Shown here piece after piece: positions 44,123 through 52,537 of a stretch of DNA of 64,000 bases (position 1 is the stretch's first letter; each line of letters starts with the position of its first letter). The notes under the pieces were generated by a model, which saw nothing but the letters and a program-made list of their open reading frames with translations, was not told where the DNA came from and searched no databases. The stretch lies in contig NZ_CANMDB010000009.1 in assembly GCF_947496515.1 (NCBI RefSeq), positions 1-64,000 on the forward strand, in the 5' to 3' direction. The translations under genes were made by a program, and so were the position numbers. The DNA is from an uncultured Roseobacter sp. Lineage in GTDB: Bacteria > Pseudomonadota > Alphaproteobacteria > Rhodobacterales > Rhodobacteraceae.

Positions 44123-45307
44123 ATGTCTGCCCAGGCGCCGATCACGCAAGACGTACATACGATCCCGCGTAAACTGCCCGAGGGACCGGTCAACCTCGTC
44201 GGTCTGACGCGCGAGGCGATGCGGGACGCCTTGATTGACGCAGGTGTGCCCGAGAAACAGGCGCGCATGCGCACGGGTCAGATCTGGCAGTGGATCTATC
44301 AATGGGGCGTGCGCGACTTCGACGCAATGACCAACCTCGCCAAAGGCCTGCGCGCGGATCTGCGAGAGCGCTTTGTCATCGAGATCCCGGAGGTCGTTTC
44401 CAAACAGGTGAGCAGCGACGGCACCCGCAAATACCTCGTGCGCATCGCGGGCGGTCATGAGGTGGAGGTCGTCTATATCCCCGAGGAGGGGCGCGGCACG
44501 CTCTGTGTCTCCAGCCAGGTCGGCTGTACGCTGACCTGCTCATTCTGCCACACGGGCACCCAGAAATTGGTCCGCAACCTGACGGCGGCAGAGATCATCG
44601 GCCAGGTCATGATGGCCCGAGACGATCTGGGCGAATGGCCCGAGATGGGCGCGCCAAAGGACGAAACGCGGTTGCTCAGCAACATCGTTCTGATGGGGAT
44701 GGGCGAGCCGCTATATAACTTCGAGAACGTGCGCGACGCAATGAAGATCGCCATGGACGCGGAAGGCATCCAGCTGAGCCGCCGCCGCATCACACTCTCA
44801 ACGTCGGGTGTCGTGCCGGAGATCGCGCGCACCGCACAGGAAATCGGCTGCCAGCTGGCGGTGAGCTTTCACGCGACCACGGATGATGTCCGTGACAAGC
44901 TCGTCCCCATCAACAAGCGCTGGAACATCGCGGAGTTGCTGGACGCCCTGCGCAGCTACCCCAAAGTGTCGAACTCAGAGCGGATCACCTTTGAGTATGT
45001 GATGCTCGACGGTGTGAATGACAGTGACGTGGACGCGCACCGGCTGATCAAGCTGATCGAGGGCATCCCGGCGAAGATCAACCTGATCCCGTTTAACGAA
45101 TGGCCCGGCGCGCCCTACAAACGGTCGTCGAACAACCGCATCCGCGCATTCGCCAACATCATCTATCAGGCGGGCTACGCATCGCCAATCCGCACGCCGC
45201 GGGGCGAAGACATCATGGCCGCCTGCGGTCAATTGAAGTCTGCCACAGAGCGGTCGCGCAAGTCCCGCCGCCAGATCGAGGCCGAAGCGGGCATCGGCTC
45301 CAGCTGA
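44123..45307 (+). CDS. rlmN: Dual-specificity 23S rRNA/tRNA methyltransferase RlmN
   Basis: This 394-residue radical SAM enzyme has the Fe-S motif [11 protein letters not shown] with Cys135, Cys139 and Cys142, preceded by [12 protein letters not shown]. The methyl-carrying Cys368 is in the C-terminal [11 protein letters not shown]. It makes 2-methyladenine in 23S rRNA (A2503) and in certain tRNAs (A37). The ATG at 44123 has AGGAG six bases upstream. Its stop codon overlaps the ATG of the DsbA-like gene by one base. Confidence 0.97.
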   Translation: MSAQAPITQDVHTIPRKLPEGPVNLVGLTREAMRDALIDAGVPEKQARMRTGQIWQWIYQWGVRDFDAMTNLAKGLRADLRERFVIEIPEVVSKQVSSDGTRKYLVRIAGGHEVEVVYIPEEGRGTLCVSSQVGCTLTCSFCHTGTQKLVRNLTAAEIIGQVMMARDDLGEWPEMGAPKDETRLLSNIVLMGMGEPLYNFENVRDAMKIAMDAEGIQLSRRRITLSTSGVVPEIARTAQEIGCQLAVSFHATTDDVRDKLVPINKRWNIAELLDALRSYPKVSNSERITFEYVMLDGVNDSDVDAHRLIKLIEGIPAKINLIPFNEWPGAPYKRSSNNRIRAFANIIYQAGYASPIRTPRGEDIMAACGQLKSATERSRKSRRQIEAEAGIGSS

Positions 45308-46041
45308 TGAAGCGACGGGATCTTCTGATCTTGGGCGGGGCCGTGGGACTGACAATGGCGGTACCGCCCCTGCTGAGACGCGACCCGCCGTTGCAGTTCG
45401 AGGAAATTCCCGGCGCTCCGGGCTTTCGTCGTCTGGTTCGTGATAACGTTCCCGCGGCCCCTGATCTATTCGCAGGCATCGTGACCCCGACGGAAGAAGC
45501 TGCGATGGTCGATCTGCCCGAAGACATCTGCCCGCTGATCTTCGGTGAATTGGCCGATGTGGCACAAGTGCCCGTCGCGGTCTTCAGCGATTATTACTGT
45601 CCCTATTGTTCAGTTTTGGATGCACGGCTTGCCCGGATGAAGGCCGAGGGGTCTCCCATCCGACTGATGTTCCATGAATTACCGATGCTGGGCGATCGTT
45701 CCATTCGTGCGGCGCGACTGGCGCTTGCCGCGGCGCGTCAGGGTGATCACACGACCCTGCATCTCGATCTGATGAAACGTACAATCAAACCGGGCGCGGC
45801 TGGTGTGGCGGATATCGCCCGTCGGCACAATCTCGATGAGGCGCGTCTTCGGAAAGATATTGTCAGTGAAGATGTTGAGCAGCAGCTTCAGACGTCTCTC
45901 GCCCTCGGACGCCGACTTGAGATCCCGGCGACACCCGGGATGGTCATCGGACGCACCGTGGTGATCGGTGCGCTGCCGGAGGAGGTCTTGGCCAATATCA
46001 TCGAGCTTGAAAGTGACCGACCTACATCGGTCTGTGCCTGA
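45307..46041 (+). CDS. DsbA-like thioredoxin-fold disulfide protein
   Basis: The protein has 244 residues. [21 protein letters not shown] is an export signal with a twin-arginine-like start, so the protein probably acts outside the cytoplasm. The thioredoxin domain has VFSDYYCPYCSVLDARL with Cys98-Pro-Tyr-Cys101, and the cis-proline region IPATPGMVIG. It resembles Com1/BdbD-type DsbA proteins that oxidise or handle thiols in secreted proteins. Its ATG shares a base with the rlmN stop (TGATG), so translation is coupled. The pairing with rlmN has no known functional reason. Confidence 0.85.
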   Translation: MKRRDLLILGGAVGLTMAVPPLLRRDPPLQFEEIPGAPGFRRLVRDNVPAAPDLFAGIVTPTEEAAMVDLPEDICPLIFGELADVAQVPVAVFSDYYCPYCSVLDARLARMKAEGSPIRLMFHELPMLGDRSIRAARLALAAARQGDHTTLHLDLMKRTIKPGAAGVADIARRHNLDEARLRKDIVSEDVEQQLQTSLALGRRLEIPATPGMVIGRTVVIGALPEEVLANIIELESDRPTSVCA

Positions 46042-46094
46042 CGGCTATTCAGTCCGACCGGGGCACACTCAACCGTTTGCCGCGATAAATCGCG

Positions 46095-46439
46095 TCAGTG
46101 ACGCCGCCCCTCGGCCATTCCCTGCGCCATACCGTGCATGAACGCAGCTGCTAGTGGGGGCATGTCGCGCGTATCAGGCGCTTCTGGCACTTTCTGCGAT
46201 GAAGTCTGCGTGGTCTCGCTGGTCGTTCCGCGAGCGGCGACCATAAAGATCAGACCAAGACCCAGATACCCTCCGCCCATGATTGCACTGGCGGTGATTG
46301 CGTCCGTCACGGTCAGTAGAAACATGAGTAAGGACGCGCTGAAAAAGCCCAGCCCGACGATACTCATCAATGCGCCGAGACCACCCAGTGCAAAGCGTTG
46401 GGCCGTCTCGCGCAGCTTTGTTCGAAATCGCGTCAGCAT
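46095..46439 (-). CDS. YqjE/holin-X-like small membrane protein
   Basis: This 114-residue protein starts MLTRFRTKLRETAQRFALGG and has two hydrophobic segments (about 20-45 and 50-75), a hairpin-like membrane anchor as in phage_holin_3_6 / YqjE proteins. The C-terminal tail is hydrophilic. It begins one base after the YqjD/ElaB-like gene, the same order as yqjD-yqjE of enterobacteria. The start at 46439 drops an unlikely 20-residue leader. Role unknown, probably at the inner membrane. Confidence 0.7.
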   Translation of the reverse strand: MLTRFRTKLRETAQRFALGGLGALMSIVGLGFFSASLLMFLLTVTDAITASAIMGGGYLGLGLIFMVAARGTTSETTQTSSQKVPEAPDTRDMPPLAAAFMHGMAQGMAEGRRH

Positions 46440-46440
46440 C

Positions 46441-46797
46441 TCAGTGACGACGTGCTGCCAGCAATCCGACAAGAAAACCAACGCCAGCGGCAATCCCAAC
46501 CGACATTGCAGGTTGCTGCCGCACCGTGTCCTCGGCCTTAAGATACGCCATCTCCGCTTCGTTGCGGATCTGATGGGCGGTATCTGACGCTTTGGCTTGC
46601 GCCGTCTTGGCGGCGGCCTCAGCCGATGCGCTCATGTCCTTGACCGAACCGGCCGCCCGCTTCTTTGCTTCGTCTGTTTTGTCCTTGGCAAGATCGGCCA
46701 TCAGATTTGTCAGCGCTGCGATGTCCTGTTTGATGGTGTCGATCTGTGCCGTGACGTCGGTGAGTTCGGTTTTCCCGTTTGTGCGTGCCTGTGCCAT
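46441..46797 (-). CDS. YqjD/ElaB (DUF883)-like membrane-anchored protein
   Basis: The protein has 118 residues. An Ala/Lys-rich amphipathic or coiled-coil region (about 5-85) is followed by RQQPAMSVGIAAGVGFLVGLLAARRH, the typical single C-terminal membrane anchor of the YqjD/ElaB/YgaM family. Those proteins bind ribosomes and tether them to the membrane in stationary phase in E. coli. GGAGA lies five bases before the ATG. It is the first gene of a two-gene unit with the YqjE-like gene. Confidence 0.82.
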   Translation of the reverse strand: MAQARTNGKTELTDVTAQIDTIKQDIAALTNLMADLAKDKTDEAKKRAAGSVKDMSASAEAAAKTAQAKASDTAHQIRNEAEMAYLKAEDTVRQQPAMSVGIAAGVGFLVGLLAARRH

Positions 46798-46894
46798 GCG
46801 GTTCTCCTATCTGTTTGCTAAGCCCCCGGGGCTCAATGGATGTGGCTGACCATCAAACGCCGTCGTCCGGGGATTGGTTCCGCAATTGGTACTG

Positions 46895-47296
46895 CTATGT
46901 GGATGGAATCACCGCCGTCGCCTCGATCTCGACCAGTGCCGCGTCTTCGATCAGGTCGGCGACGACGACCATGGTCATGGCCGGATAGTGTCGCCCCAGC
47001 AGCTCTCGGTAAGCGGCTCCGATCTCACTTTGCCGGGCGAGGTAGTCGCGTTTGTCCGTCACGTACCAGGTCAGCCGGGTGATATCCTGCGGCTGTCCGC
47101 CTGCTTCCTCTACCACTGCCACGATATTGCGCAGCGCCTGGGTCATCTGGCCGATGAAATCATGGCTTTCAAACACCTGCTGCGCGTTCCAGCCGATCTG
47201 ACCGCCCACGAAAAGATGCCCCTCGGGTGTCAGAACGCCGTTGGCATAGCCCTTTGCAGGGGCCCATCCGTCTGGTGCGATGATGCGGTGTGACAT
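46895..47296 (-). CDS. RidA-family enamine/imine deaminase
   Basis: This 133-residue protein of the YjgF/YER057c/RidA family has APAKGYANGVLTPEGHLFVGGQIGWN, QMTQALRNIVAVVEEAGGQPQDITRLTWYVTDK and PAMTMVVVADLIEDAALVEIEATAV. Members hydrolyse reactive enamine/imine intermediates. It is the last gene of the 2-aminobenzoate operon, 11 bases after the CoA ligase. The ring-reduced product of the monooxygenase/reductase is an enamine or ketimine, so a RidA protein releasing ammonia from it would fit the pathway (inference). Confidence 0.88.
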   Translation of the reverse strand: MSHRIIAPDGWAPAKGYANGVLTPEGHLFVGGQIGWNAQQVFESHDFIGQMTQALRNIVAVVEEAGGQPQDITRLTWYVTDKRDYLARQSEIGAAYRELLGRHYPAMTMVVVADLIEDAALVEIEATAVIPST

Positions 47297-47307
47297 GACG
47301 GGTCCCT

Positions 47308-48930
47308 TCAGCTGTGGCCTGCGCGCAGACGAAAGCGCTGGATCTTGCCGGTCTGGGTCTTCGGAAGACCGTCGGTGAACCGGATGGAGCGCGGATATTT
47401 GTAAGGCGCGATGGTGGCCTTGACGTGCTCTTGCAGGCTCTGGGCGGTCGTGACATCCGCAGGCCAGCCCTCTGCCAGCACCACATGGGCCTCAACGATG
47501 TGGCCGCGCGCGTCGTCCGGCACACCGATGACGGCGCATTCGACCACCGCCGCATGGGCGAGCAACGCCGCCTCAACTTCGGGCCCCGCGATGTTGTAGC
47601 CCGCCGAGACGATCATATCGTCGTTGCGCGCGGCAAAGTGCAGATACCCATCGTCGTCCATCACAAAGGTATCGCCGGTGATGTTCCAGCCGTTCTGCAC
47701 ATACGCTCCCTGCCTGTCGTCGGCCAGATAGCGACACCCGGTCGGCCCCCGCACCGCGAGCCGTCCGGGGCTGCCGCGCGGCACCTCCGCGCCCGCTTCG
47801 TCCAGCAAGCGCACCTCGTAGCCCGCGACTGGCTTGCCCGTACAGGCAGGTTTGTGATCATCAAAGCGGTTGGAAATGAAGATATGCAGCATTTCCGTCG
47901 CGCCGATCCCGTCGAGCATGGGCTTGCCGGTGCGGTCCATCCACTCGTCATAGACCGGGCCGGGCAGCGTCTCTCCGGCAGAGACGGCGGCCCTTAGGCT
48001 GCTGAGATCGGCGCCCTCATCCATCGCCCGCATCATCGCGCGGTAGGCCGTGGGCGCGGTAAAACAGACCGTTGCGCGGTATTTCTCGATGATCTCGACC
48101 ATATTGGGAGGCGAGGCCGCCTCCAGCAGTGTCGCCGCCGCCCCGAACCTCAGGGGAAAGATCGCAAGGCCCCCCAGCCCGAACGTAAAGGCGAGGGGTG
48201 GCGAGCCGACAAAGACATCCTCGGGCGTGACCTTCAGCACCTCGCGCGCATAGCCATCCGCAATAATCAGCAGATCGCGGTGAAAATGCATCGTGGCCTT
48301 GGGGCTGCCCGTGGTGCCGGAGGTAAAGCCCAAAAGCGCCACATCGTCCCGCCCCGTCGGTACCGCCTCGAACTGCACGGGCTTTTCCAGCGCCAGCCGA
48401 TCCAGTTCCGCATGGTGGTTGGAGGTGCCGTCGAACCCCACCACAGATGTCAGAAAGGCTGATCCCTTGGCGCAGGCCACCATCTCCTCCATCAGCCGCG
48501 TATCGCAAAGCGCGTGGGCGATCTCTGCCTTGTCCACGATCTGGGAAAGCTCGCCAGCGCGCAGCATCGGCATTGTGTTGACCACGACGGCGCCCGCCTT
48601 GGTCGCGGCCAGCCAGCAGGCCACCATCGCAGGATTGTTGGCCGAGCGGATCAGGACGCGGTTGCCGGGTTGGACCTTCAGATCTTCCGTCAGCACATGG
48701 GCCAGACGGTTCGTCCAGTCCGACAGCTCCTTGTAGGTGCGCCTGCGCCCGTTCCCGATAAGCGCGGTGCGGTCGCCAAACCCCCGTTCGACCATCGCGT
48801 CAGTCAACTCGACGCCCGCGTTCAGCCGTTCGGGGTAGTCGAAGCCCTTCAGCAGAAAGTCGGGTTGCGCCGCGGCGGGTGGCAGATTGTCCCGCGTGAA
48901 GCTGTCGATATGTGCGCTCGGGCCCAGCAT
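47308..48930 (-). CDS. 2-Aminobenzoate (anthranilate)-CoA ligase
   Basis: This 540-residue acyl-CoA synthetase of the benzoate-CoA ligase group starts with HIDSFTRDNLPPAAAQPDFLL, a typical N-terminus of benzoate and 2-aminobenzoate ligases. Motifs: LLGFTSGTTGSPKATMHFH (P-loop), DGIGATEMLHIFISN, NITGDTF and the catalytic lysine in GLPKTQTGKIQRF. It would convert anthranilate, CoA and ATP to 2-aminobenzoyl-CoA. Its place in an operon with the two-domain monooxygenase/reductase, and next to kynureninase, supports anthranilate over benzoate as substrate. Confidence 0.85.
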   Translation of the reverse strand: MLGPSAHIDSFTRDNLPPAAAQPDFLLKGFDYPERLNAGVELTDAMVERGFGDRTALIGNGRRRTYKELSDWTNRLAHVLTEDLKVQPGNRVLIRSANNPAMVACWLAATKAGAVVVNTMPMLRAGELSQIVDKAEIAHALCDTRLMEEMVACAKGSAFLTSVVGFDGTSNHHAELDRLALEKPVQFEAVPTGRDDVALLGFTSGTTGSPKATMHFHRDLLIIADGYAREVLKVTPEDVFVGSPPLAFTFGLGGLAIFPLRFGAAATLLEAASPPNMVEIIEKYRATVCFTAPTAYRAMMRAMDEGADLSSLRAAVSAGETLPGPVYDEWMDRTGKPMLDGIGATEMLHIFISNRFDDHKPACTGKPVAGYEVRLLDEAGAEVPRGSPGRLAVRGPTGCRYLADDRQGAYVQNGWNITGDTFVMDDDGYLHFAARNDDMIVSAGYNIAGPEVEAALLAHAAVVECAVIGVPDDARGHIVEAHVVLAEGWPADVTTAQSLQEHVKATIAPYKYPRSIRFTDGLPKTQTGKIQRFRLRAGHS

Positions 48931-48933
48931 GGC

Positions 48934-49383
48934 TCAGTCATTGGCCTCGGGCGGCAGGAAGTCGACGTCATGCTGGGCGGAGATACGCGCGGCTTCTTCG
49001 GGATCGCTGAGGTTGTGCAGCTGATCAAAGAGATCCTTGAGCTTGCCCATCGGCGATACCCAGAAGAGCGCGCGGCACGGTTTGTCGGATTTGTTGAAAT
49101 AGCCGTGCGGCACGCCGCGGGGCATGCGGACCACATCTCCGGGGTAGGCCTTGCTCCACACTCCGTCGAGTTTCAGGTCCAGCTCACCTTCCTGCACGAG
49201 GATGAATTCATCCTGAGTGGCATGGACATGAACGGGCACGAAATCGCCCGGTTTGGAATTGGTCTCAAAGGCAAAGCTGCTGTCGCATATGCTTTTGGGG
49301 AAGTACGCCTGCCCGAGGATGTTCCATTCGGTGCCGTCAAAGCCTGTGCCGTTCTGCGTGATGCCTTTTTCGAGGTCTGTCAT
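48934..49383 (-). CDS. Small cupin-domain protein of the anthranilate operon
   Basis: The protein has 149 residues with a single cupin barrel. The metal-ligand motifs are VPVHVHATQDEFILVQEGELDL (HxHxxxxE) and MPRGVPHGYFNKSD. The tail LFDQLHNLSDPEEAARISAQHDVDFLPPE is seen in other cupins with this layout. ATG 49383 has AGGGAG seven bases upstream. It sits between the acyl-CoA dehydrogenase and the CoA ligase. It is not a clear 3-hydroxyanthranilate dioxygenase; a metal-dependent step or sensor role in the pathway is possible. Confidence 0.75.
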   Translation of the reverse strand: MTDLEKGITQNGTGFDGTEWNILGQAYFPKSICDSSFAFETNSKPGDFVPVHVHATQDEFILVQEGELDLKLDGVWSKAYPGDVVRMPRGVPHGYFNKSDKPCRALFWVSPMGKLKDLFDQLHNLSDPEEAARISAQHDVDFLPPEAND

Positions 49384-49385
49384 GG

Positions 49386-50555
49386 TCAACTCCCTTTGGG
49401 TTCGGTGGTATGGGCGCCCATGGTCTGGCGCGCGATGATCACCCGCTGCACGTCGGAGGCACCTTCGTAGATACGTAGCGCGCGGATGTCTCGGTAGAGC
49501 TCTTCGACCTTCTGACCCTTGCGCACGCCGTCACCGCCGTGCAGCTGGACGGCCGTGTCGATGACCCGCTGCGCCTGATCGGTGGAGAAGAGCTTGGCCA
49601 TCGCGGCCTCTCGGGTGACACGCGCGTCGCCGCTGTCCTTGGCCCAGGCGGCGCGGTAGATGAGCAGCGCGCTTGCATCCACATCCACTGCCATATCCGC
49701 GATGTGCCCCTGCACCATCTGCAGATCAAAGAGCGGCGCGCCCTGAACATGGCGTTCCGTGACCCGGGTCAGCGCCTCGTCCAGCGCCCGGCGGGCAAAG
49801 CCCAGTGCCGCCGCTGCCACGGACGTCCGGAACACATCGAGCACCGACATGGCGATGCGAAAACCCGCACCGCTTTCGCCGAGAAGGGCGGTATCGGGGA
49901 TGCGGCAATCGTCGAAGCGCAGGGTGGCCAACGGATGCGGCGCGATGGTTTCAAGCCTCTTTGTCACCGTCAGCCCGGGCGTGTCCGCGGGCACGACGAA
50001 GGCCGAAAGCCCCTTGGCCCCCGGCGCGTTCCCGGTGCGGGCAAAGACGGTGTAGACATCCGCGATACCGCCATTGGATATCCAGGTCTTTTCGCCCTGC
50101 AGCAGGTAGTCATCCCTGTCGCGCGTCGCCGTCATGGTCGCGTTGGCCACGTCCGAACCAGAGGCTGGTTCGGTCAGGGCAAAGGCGGAGATCGCCTCGC
50201 CCCGCCGCACTTTGGGCAGCCATTCCGCCTGTTGCTCCGCCGTGCCGAAAAGCGAGATCGCGCCGGTCCCCAGCCCCTGCATGGCAAAAGCGAAGTCAGC
50301 CAGACCGTCGTGGCGCGCCAGCGTTTCCCGAATGAGGCAGAGCGTCCTCACATCAAGCCTGCCCCCAGATCCGGGCGCAACTGCCGCATGTTCGAGCCAG
50401 CCGCCCGCACCAAGGGCCGTGACCAGATCCCGGCAGGCCTGATCGGTGTCGGTATGATTGACACTCAGCCCCGCGGCGAAATCCTCCAGCCGTTCGGCCA
50501 GCGCACGGTGGCTGTCGTCAAAAAACGGCCATGTCAGGAACGTGCGGTCCGCCAT
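49386..50555 (-). CDS. Acyl-CoA dehydrogenase of the anthranilate operon
   Basis: This 389-residue flavoprotein has [21 protein letters not shown] near residue 125, the FAD-binding [17 protein letters not shown], the dehydrogenase helix region, and the C-terminal [43 protein letters not shown]. The latter holds the catalytic-base region of the family (ExYEGASD-like). The start shares one base with the upstream crotonase stop (TGATG). It likely oxidises the alicyclic acyl-CoA formed after ring reduction in this pathway. Confidence 0.9.
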   Translation of the reverse strand: MADRTFLTWPFFDDSHRALAERLEDFAAGLSVNHTDTDQACRDLVTALGAGGWLEHAAVAPGSGGRLDVRTLCLIRETLARHDGLADFAFAMQGLGTGAISLFGTAEQQAEWLPKVRRGEAISAFALTEPASGSDVANATMTATRDRDDYLLQGEKTWISNGGIADVYTVFARTGNAPGAKGLSAFVVPADTPGLTVTKRLETIAPHPLATLRFDDCRIPDTALLGESGAGFRIAMSVLDVFRTSVAAAALGFARRALDEALTRVTERHVQGAPLFDLQMVQGHIADMAVDVDASALLIYRAAWAKDSGDARVTREAAMAKLFSTDQAQRVIDTAVQLHGGDGVRKGQKVEELYRDIRALRIYEGASDVQRVIIARQTMGAHTTEPKGS

Positions 50556-51349
50556 CAATCCCCCTCGAACACCGGTTTTTCCTTGGCGACAAAGGCGTGA
50601 TACGCCCGTTCGAAATCGCCAGTCTGCATGCAGATCGCCTGCGCCTGTGCTTCTGCCTCGATGGCCTGTTCGATGCTCATCGACCATTCTTGCGCCAGCA
50701 TTGTCTTGGTCATCATATGGCCAAAGGTCGGACCGGCGGCGAGCCGTTCGGCCAGAGCGCGCGCGTCAGTGTCCAGATCATCGGTCAGGGAATTGTAGAA
50801 GCCCCAGGCGTGGCCTTCCTGTGCCGTCATCGAGCGCCCGGTATAGAGCAGTTCCGCCGCACGACCCTGCCCGATGATCCGCGGCAGGATCGCGCAGGCA
50901 CCCATGTCACAGCCCGCGAGCCCCACGCGGGTGAACAGGAACGCCGTTTTCGCGGTGGGGGTGGCGATGCGCAAATCAGCGGCCATGGCGATGATCGCGC
51001 CCGCGCCGACGCAGATGCCATCGACCGCGGCGATGACGGGCTTGCCGCAATTCACCATCGCCTTGACCAGATCTCCGGTCATCCGGGTAAAGCGCAACAG
51101 CTCCTTCATGTTCATGCCGACCAAGGGCCCGATGATGTCGTGCACATCACCCCCGGAGGAGAAATTGCCTCCGTTCGAGGCGAAGACAACGACGTCGATG
51201 TCCTCGGCATAAGCCAGATCGCGGAACCAGTCGCGCAACTCGGCGTAGCTGTCGAAGGTCAGAGGGTTCTTGCGGTCGGGCCGGTCCAGCGACACTGTGG
51301 CGATGCGCCCCGTGATCTCGCAGCGGAAATGTTCCGGTGTGCTACCCAT
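50555..51349 (-). CDS. Enoyl-CoA hydratase of the anthranilate operon
   Basis: This 264-residue crotonase has [20 protein letters not shown], oxyanion-hole [15 protein letters not shown] near residue 63, and [23 protein letters not shown]. The canonical second glutamate region reads [19 protein letters not shown], so one of the two usual catalytic glutamates is not obvious. This is common in ring-hydrolysing or divergent crotonases. It starts eight bases inside the MarR gene end and overlaps the acyl-CoA dehydrogenase by one base. It may hydrate the alicyclic enoyl-CoA or open the ring. Confidence 0.88.
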   Translation of the reverse strand: MGSTPEHFRCEITGRIATVSLDRPDRKNPLTFDSYAELRDWFRDLAYAEDIDVVVFASNGGNFSSGGDVHDIIGPLVGMNMKELLRFTRMTGDLVKAMVNCGKPVIAAVDGICVGAGAIIAMAADLRIATPTAKTAFLFTRVGLAGCDMGACAILPRIIGQGRAAELLYTGRSMTAQEGHAWGFYNSLTDDLDTDARALAERLAAGPTFGHMMTKTMLAQEWSMSIEQAIEAEAQAQAICMQTGDFERAYHAFVAKEKPVFEGD

Positions 51350-51821
51350 GGTCGGCGCCCTCCTCCCGCACGGTCAACGCAACCTCCAGCGTATCGGCCA
51401 GCTGGCGGCTGTCGCAGGCGTCCAGACCGCCCAAAAGCTCGCTGACCCATTGCTCGTGAACGCAGGCTTGCCGTTCGAACTCCGCCACCCCTGCCTTGGT
51501 CAGCCGCACCCGGGCCGCACGCCGGTCACCGGGCACGGCCTCGCGCAGCACGAGCGCATCCTCGGTCAGCCGGTCGATGATGCCGGTGACATTGCCATTG
51601 GAGACCATCAGCATCCGTGACAGCTCGCTCATCTTCATGCCCTTAGGATTGCGGTGCAACGCCGCCATCACGTCGAACCGCGGCAGCGTCGTGCCGAACT
51701 GAACCCGCAGGCGTTCGCGTAACTCCGCCTCTATCAGGCGGTTGGTCTTGAGCAGCCGCAACCAGAGCCGCAGATGCGCTTTGGAGGCAGGGATTTCGTC
51801 TGGCAGATCCTGCGGTCTCAT
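51342..51821 (-). CDS. MarR-family transcriptional regulator
   Basis: This 159-residue winged-helix regulator has [74 protein letters not shown], with the recognition helix in [12 protein letters not shown] and the wing in DRRAARVRL. It is encoded inside the operon, overlapping its neighbours by four and eight bases. It probably represses the operon from the palindromes at 54874-54903 and responds to an aromatic CoA ester, as other CoA-sensing MarR proteins do (inference). Confidence 0.9.
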   Translation of the reverse strand: MRPQDLPDEIPASKAHLRLWLRLLKTNRLIEAELRERLRVQFGTTLPRFDVMAALHRNPKGMKMSELSRMLMVSNGNVTGIIDRLTEDALVLREAVPGDRRAARVRLTKAGVAEFERQACVHEQWVSELLGGLDACDSRQLADTLEVALTVREEGADHG

Positions 51822-52537
51822 ATCTCGCCCCCCGATACCGACAGCGCGTGGCCGTTGACCATCGCCGCCCCGGGCGAGGCCAGAAACAGCGCGGTGGCCG
51901 CGACTTCTTCGGTGCTGATCAGGCGCCCGACGGGATTGTTTGACACGACCATGGCCTGCGCCGCCTCAGCATCCAGGCCCCGGTTTGCCATGACACTTTG
52001 CACCGCAGCTTCGGCCATCGGTGTGTCCACGAACCCAGGACAGATGGCGTTGCAGGTGATGTCTTTGTGCGCGACCTCCTGCGCCACCGACCGCACCAGC
52101 CCCAGCACACCGTGCTTGGACGCCGCATAGGCCGCGATGCGCCCGCCACCCTTGAGCGCCTGGGTAGAGGCGATGGCAATCAGGCGACCGCCCGCTGGCA
52201 TGTCGCGCAGCGCCGCGCGAAAGGTCAAAAACGTGCCGGTGAGGTTGATGGCCAGCGTATTGTTCCACTCCGCCAGACTGACCTCTGCGAGCGGGGCCGC
52301 ACGGCCCACACCTGCATTGGCGATCACCACGTCGAACGGCCGATCAAAGAGCGCCTCCACCGCCGCTTCATCGGTCACATCGGCGGTCTTGCAGATCATG
52401 CCGTGTGCGCCACTGGTTTCCTCCAGCGCGTCCATACGCCGTCCGGTGATCGTCACCTCCGCACCGTCCTGCGCAAAGGCACGCGCGATACCCCGCCCGA
52501 TGCCGGAGCCGCCGCCGGTAACCAGAATCCGCCTCAT
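51818..52537 (-). CDS. SDR-family dehydrogenase of the anthranilate operon
   Basis: This 239-residue classical short-chain dehydrogenase has NAD(P) motif [19 protein letters not shown] at the start, [13 protein letters not shown] near 85, catalytic Ser in [14 protein letters not shown], and [10 protein letters not shown] with the Tyr-x3-Lys pair. It likely acts as a 3-hydroxyacyl-CoA dehydrogenase in the modified beta-oxidation of the reduced 2-aminobenzoyl-CoA ring. It overlaps both neighbours by four bases. Confidence 0.88.
   Translation of the reverse strand: MRRILVTGGGSGIGRGIARAFAQDGAEVTITGRRMDALEETSGAHGMICKTADVTDEAAVEALFDRPFDVVIANAGVGRAAPLAEVSLAEWNNTLAINLTGTFLTFRAALRDMPAGGRLIAIASTQALKGGGRIAAYAASKHGVLGLVRSVAQEVAHKDITCNAICPGFVDTPMAEAAVQSVMANRGLDAEAAQAMVVSNNPVGRLISTEEVAATALFLASPGAAMVNGHALSVSGGEI

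Noticed and set aside
48934-49383. 3-Hydroxyanthranilate 3,4-dioxygenase
   Set aside because: Single short cupin without the family's further motifs; there is no kynurenine 3-monooxygenase, and the operon uses the CoA-ester route.
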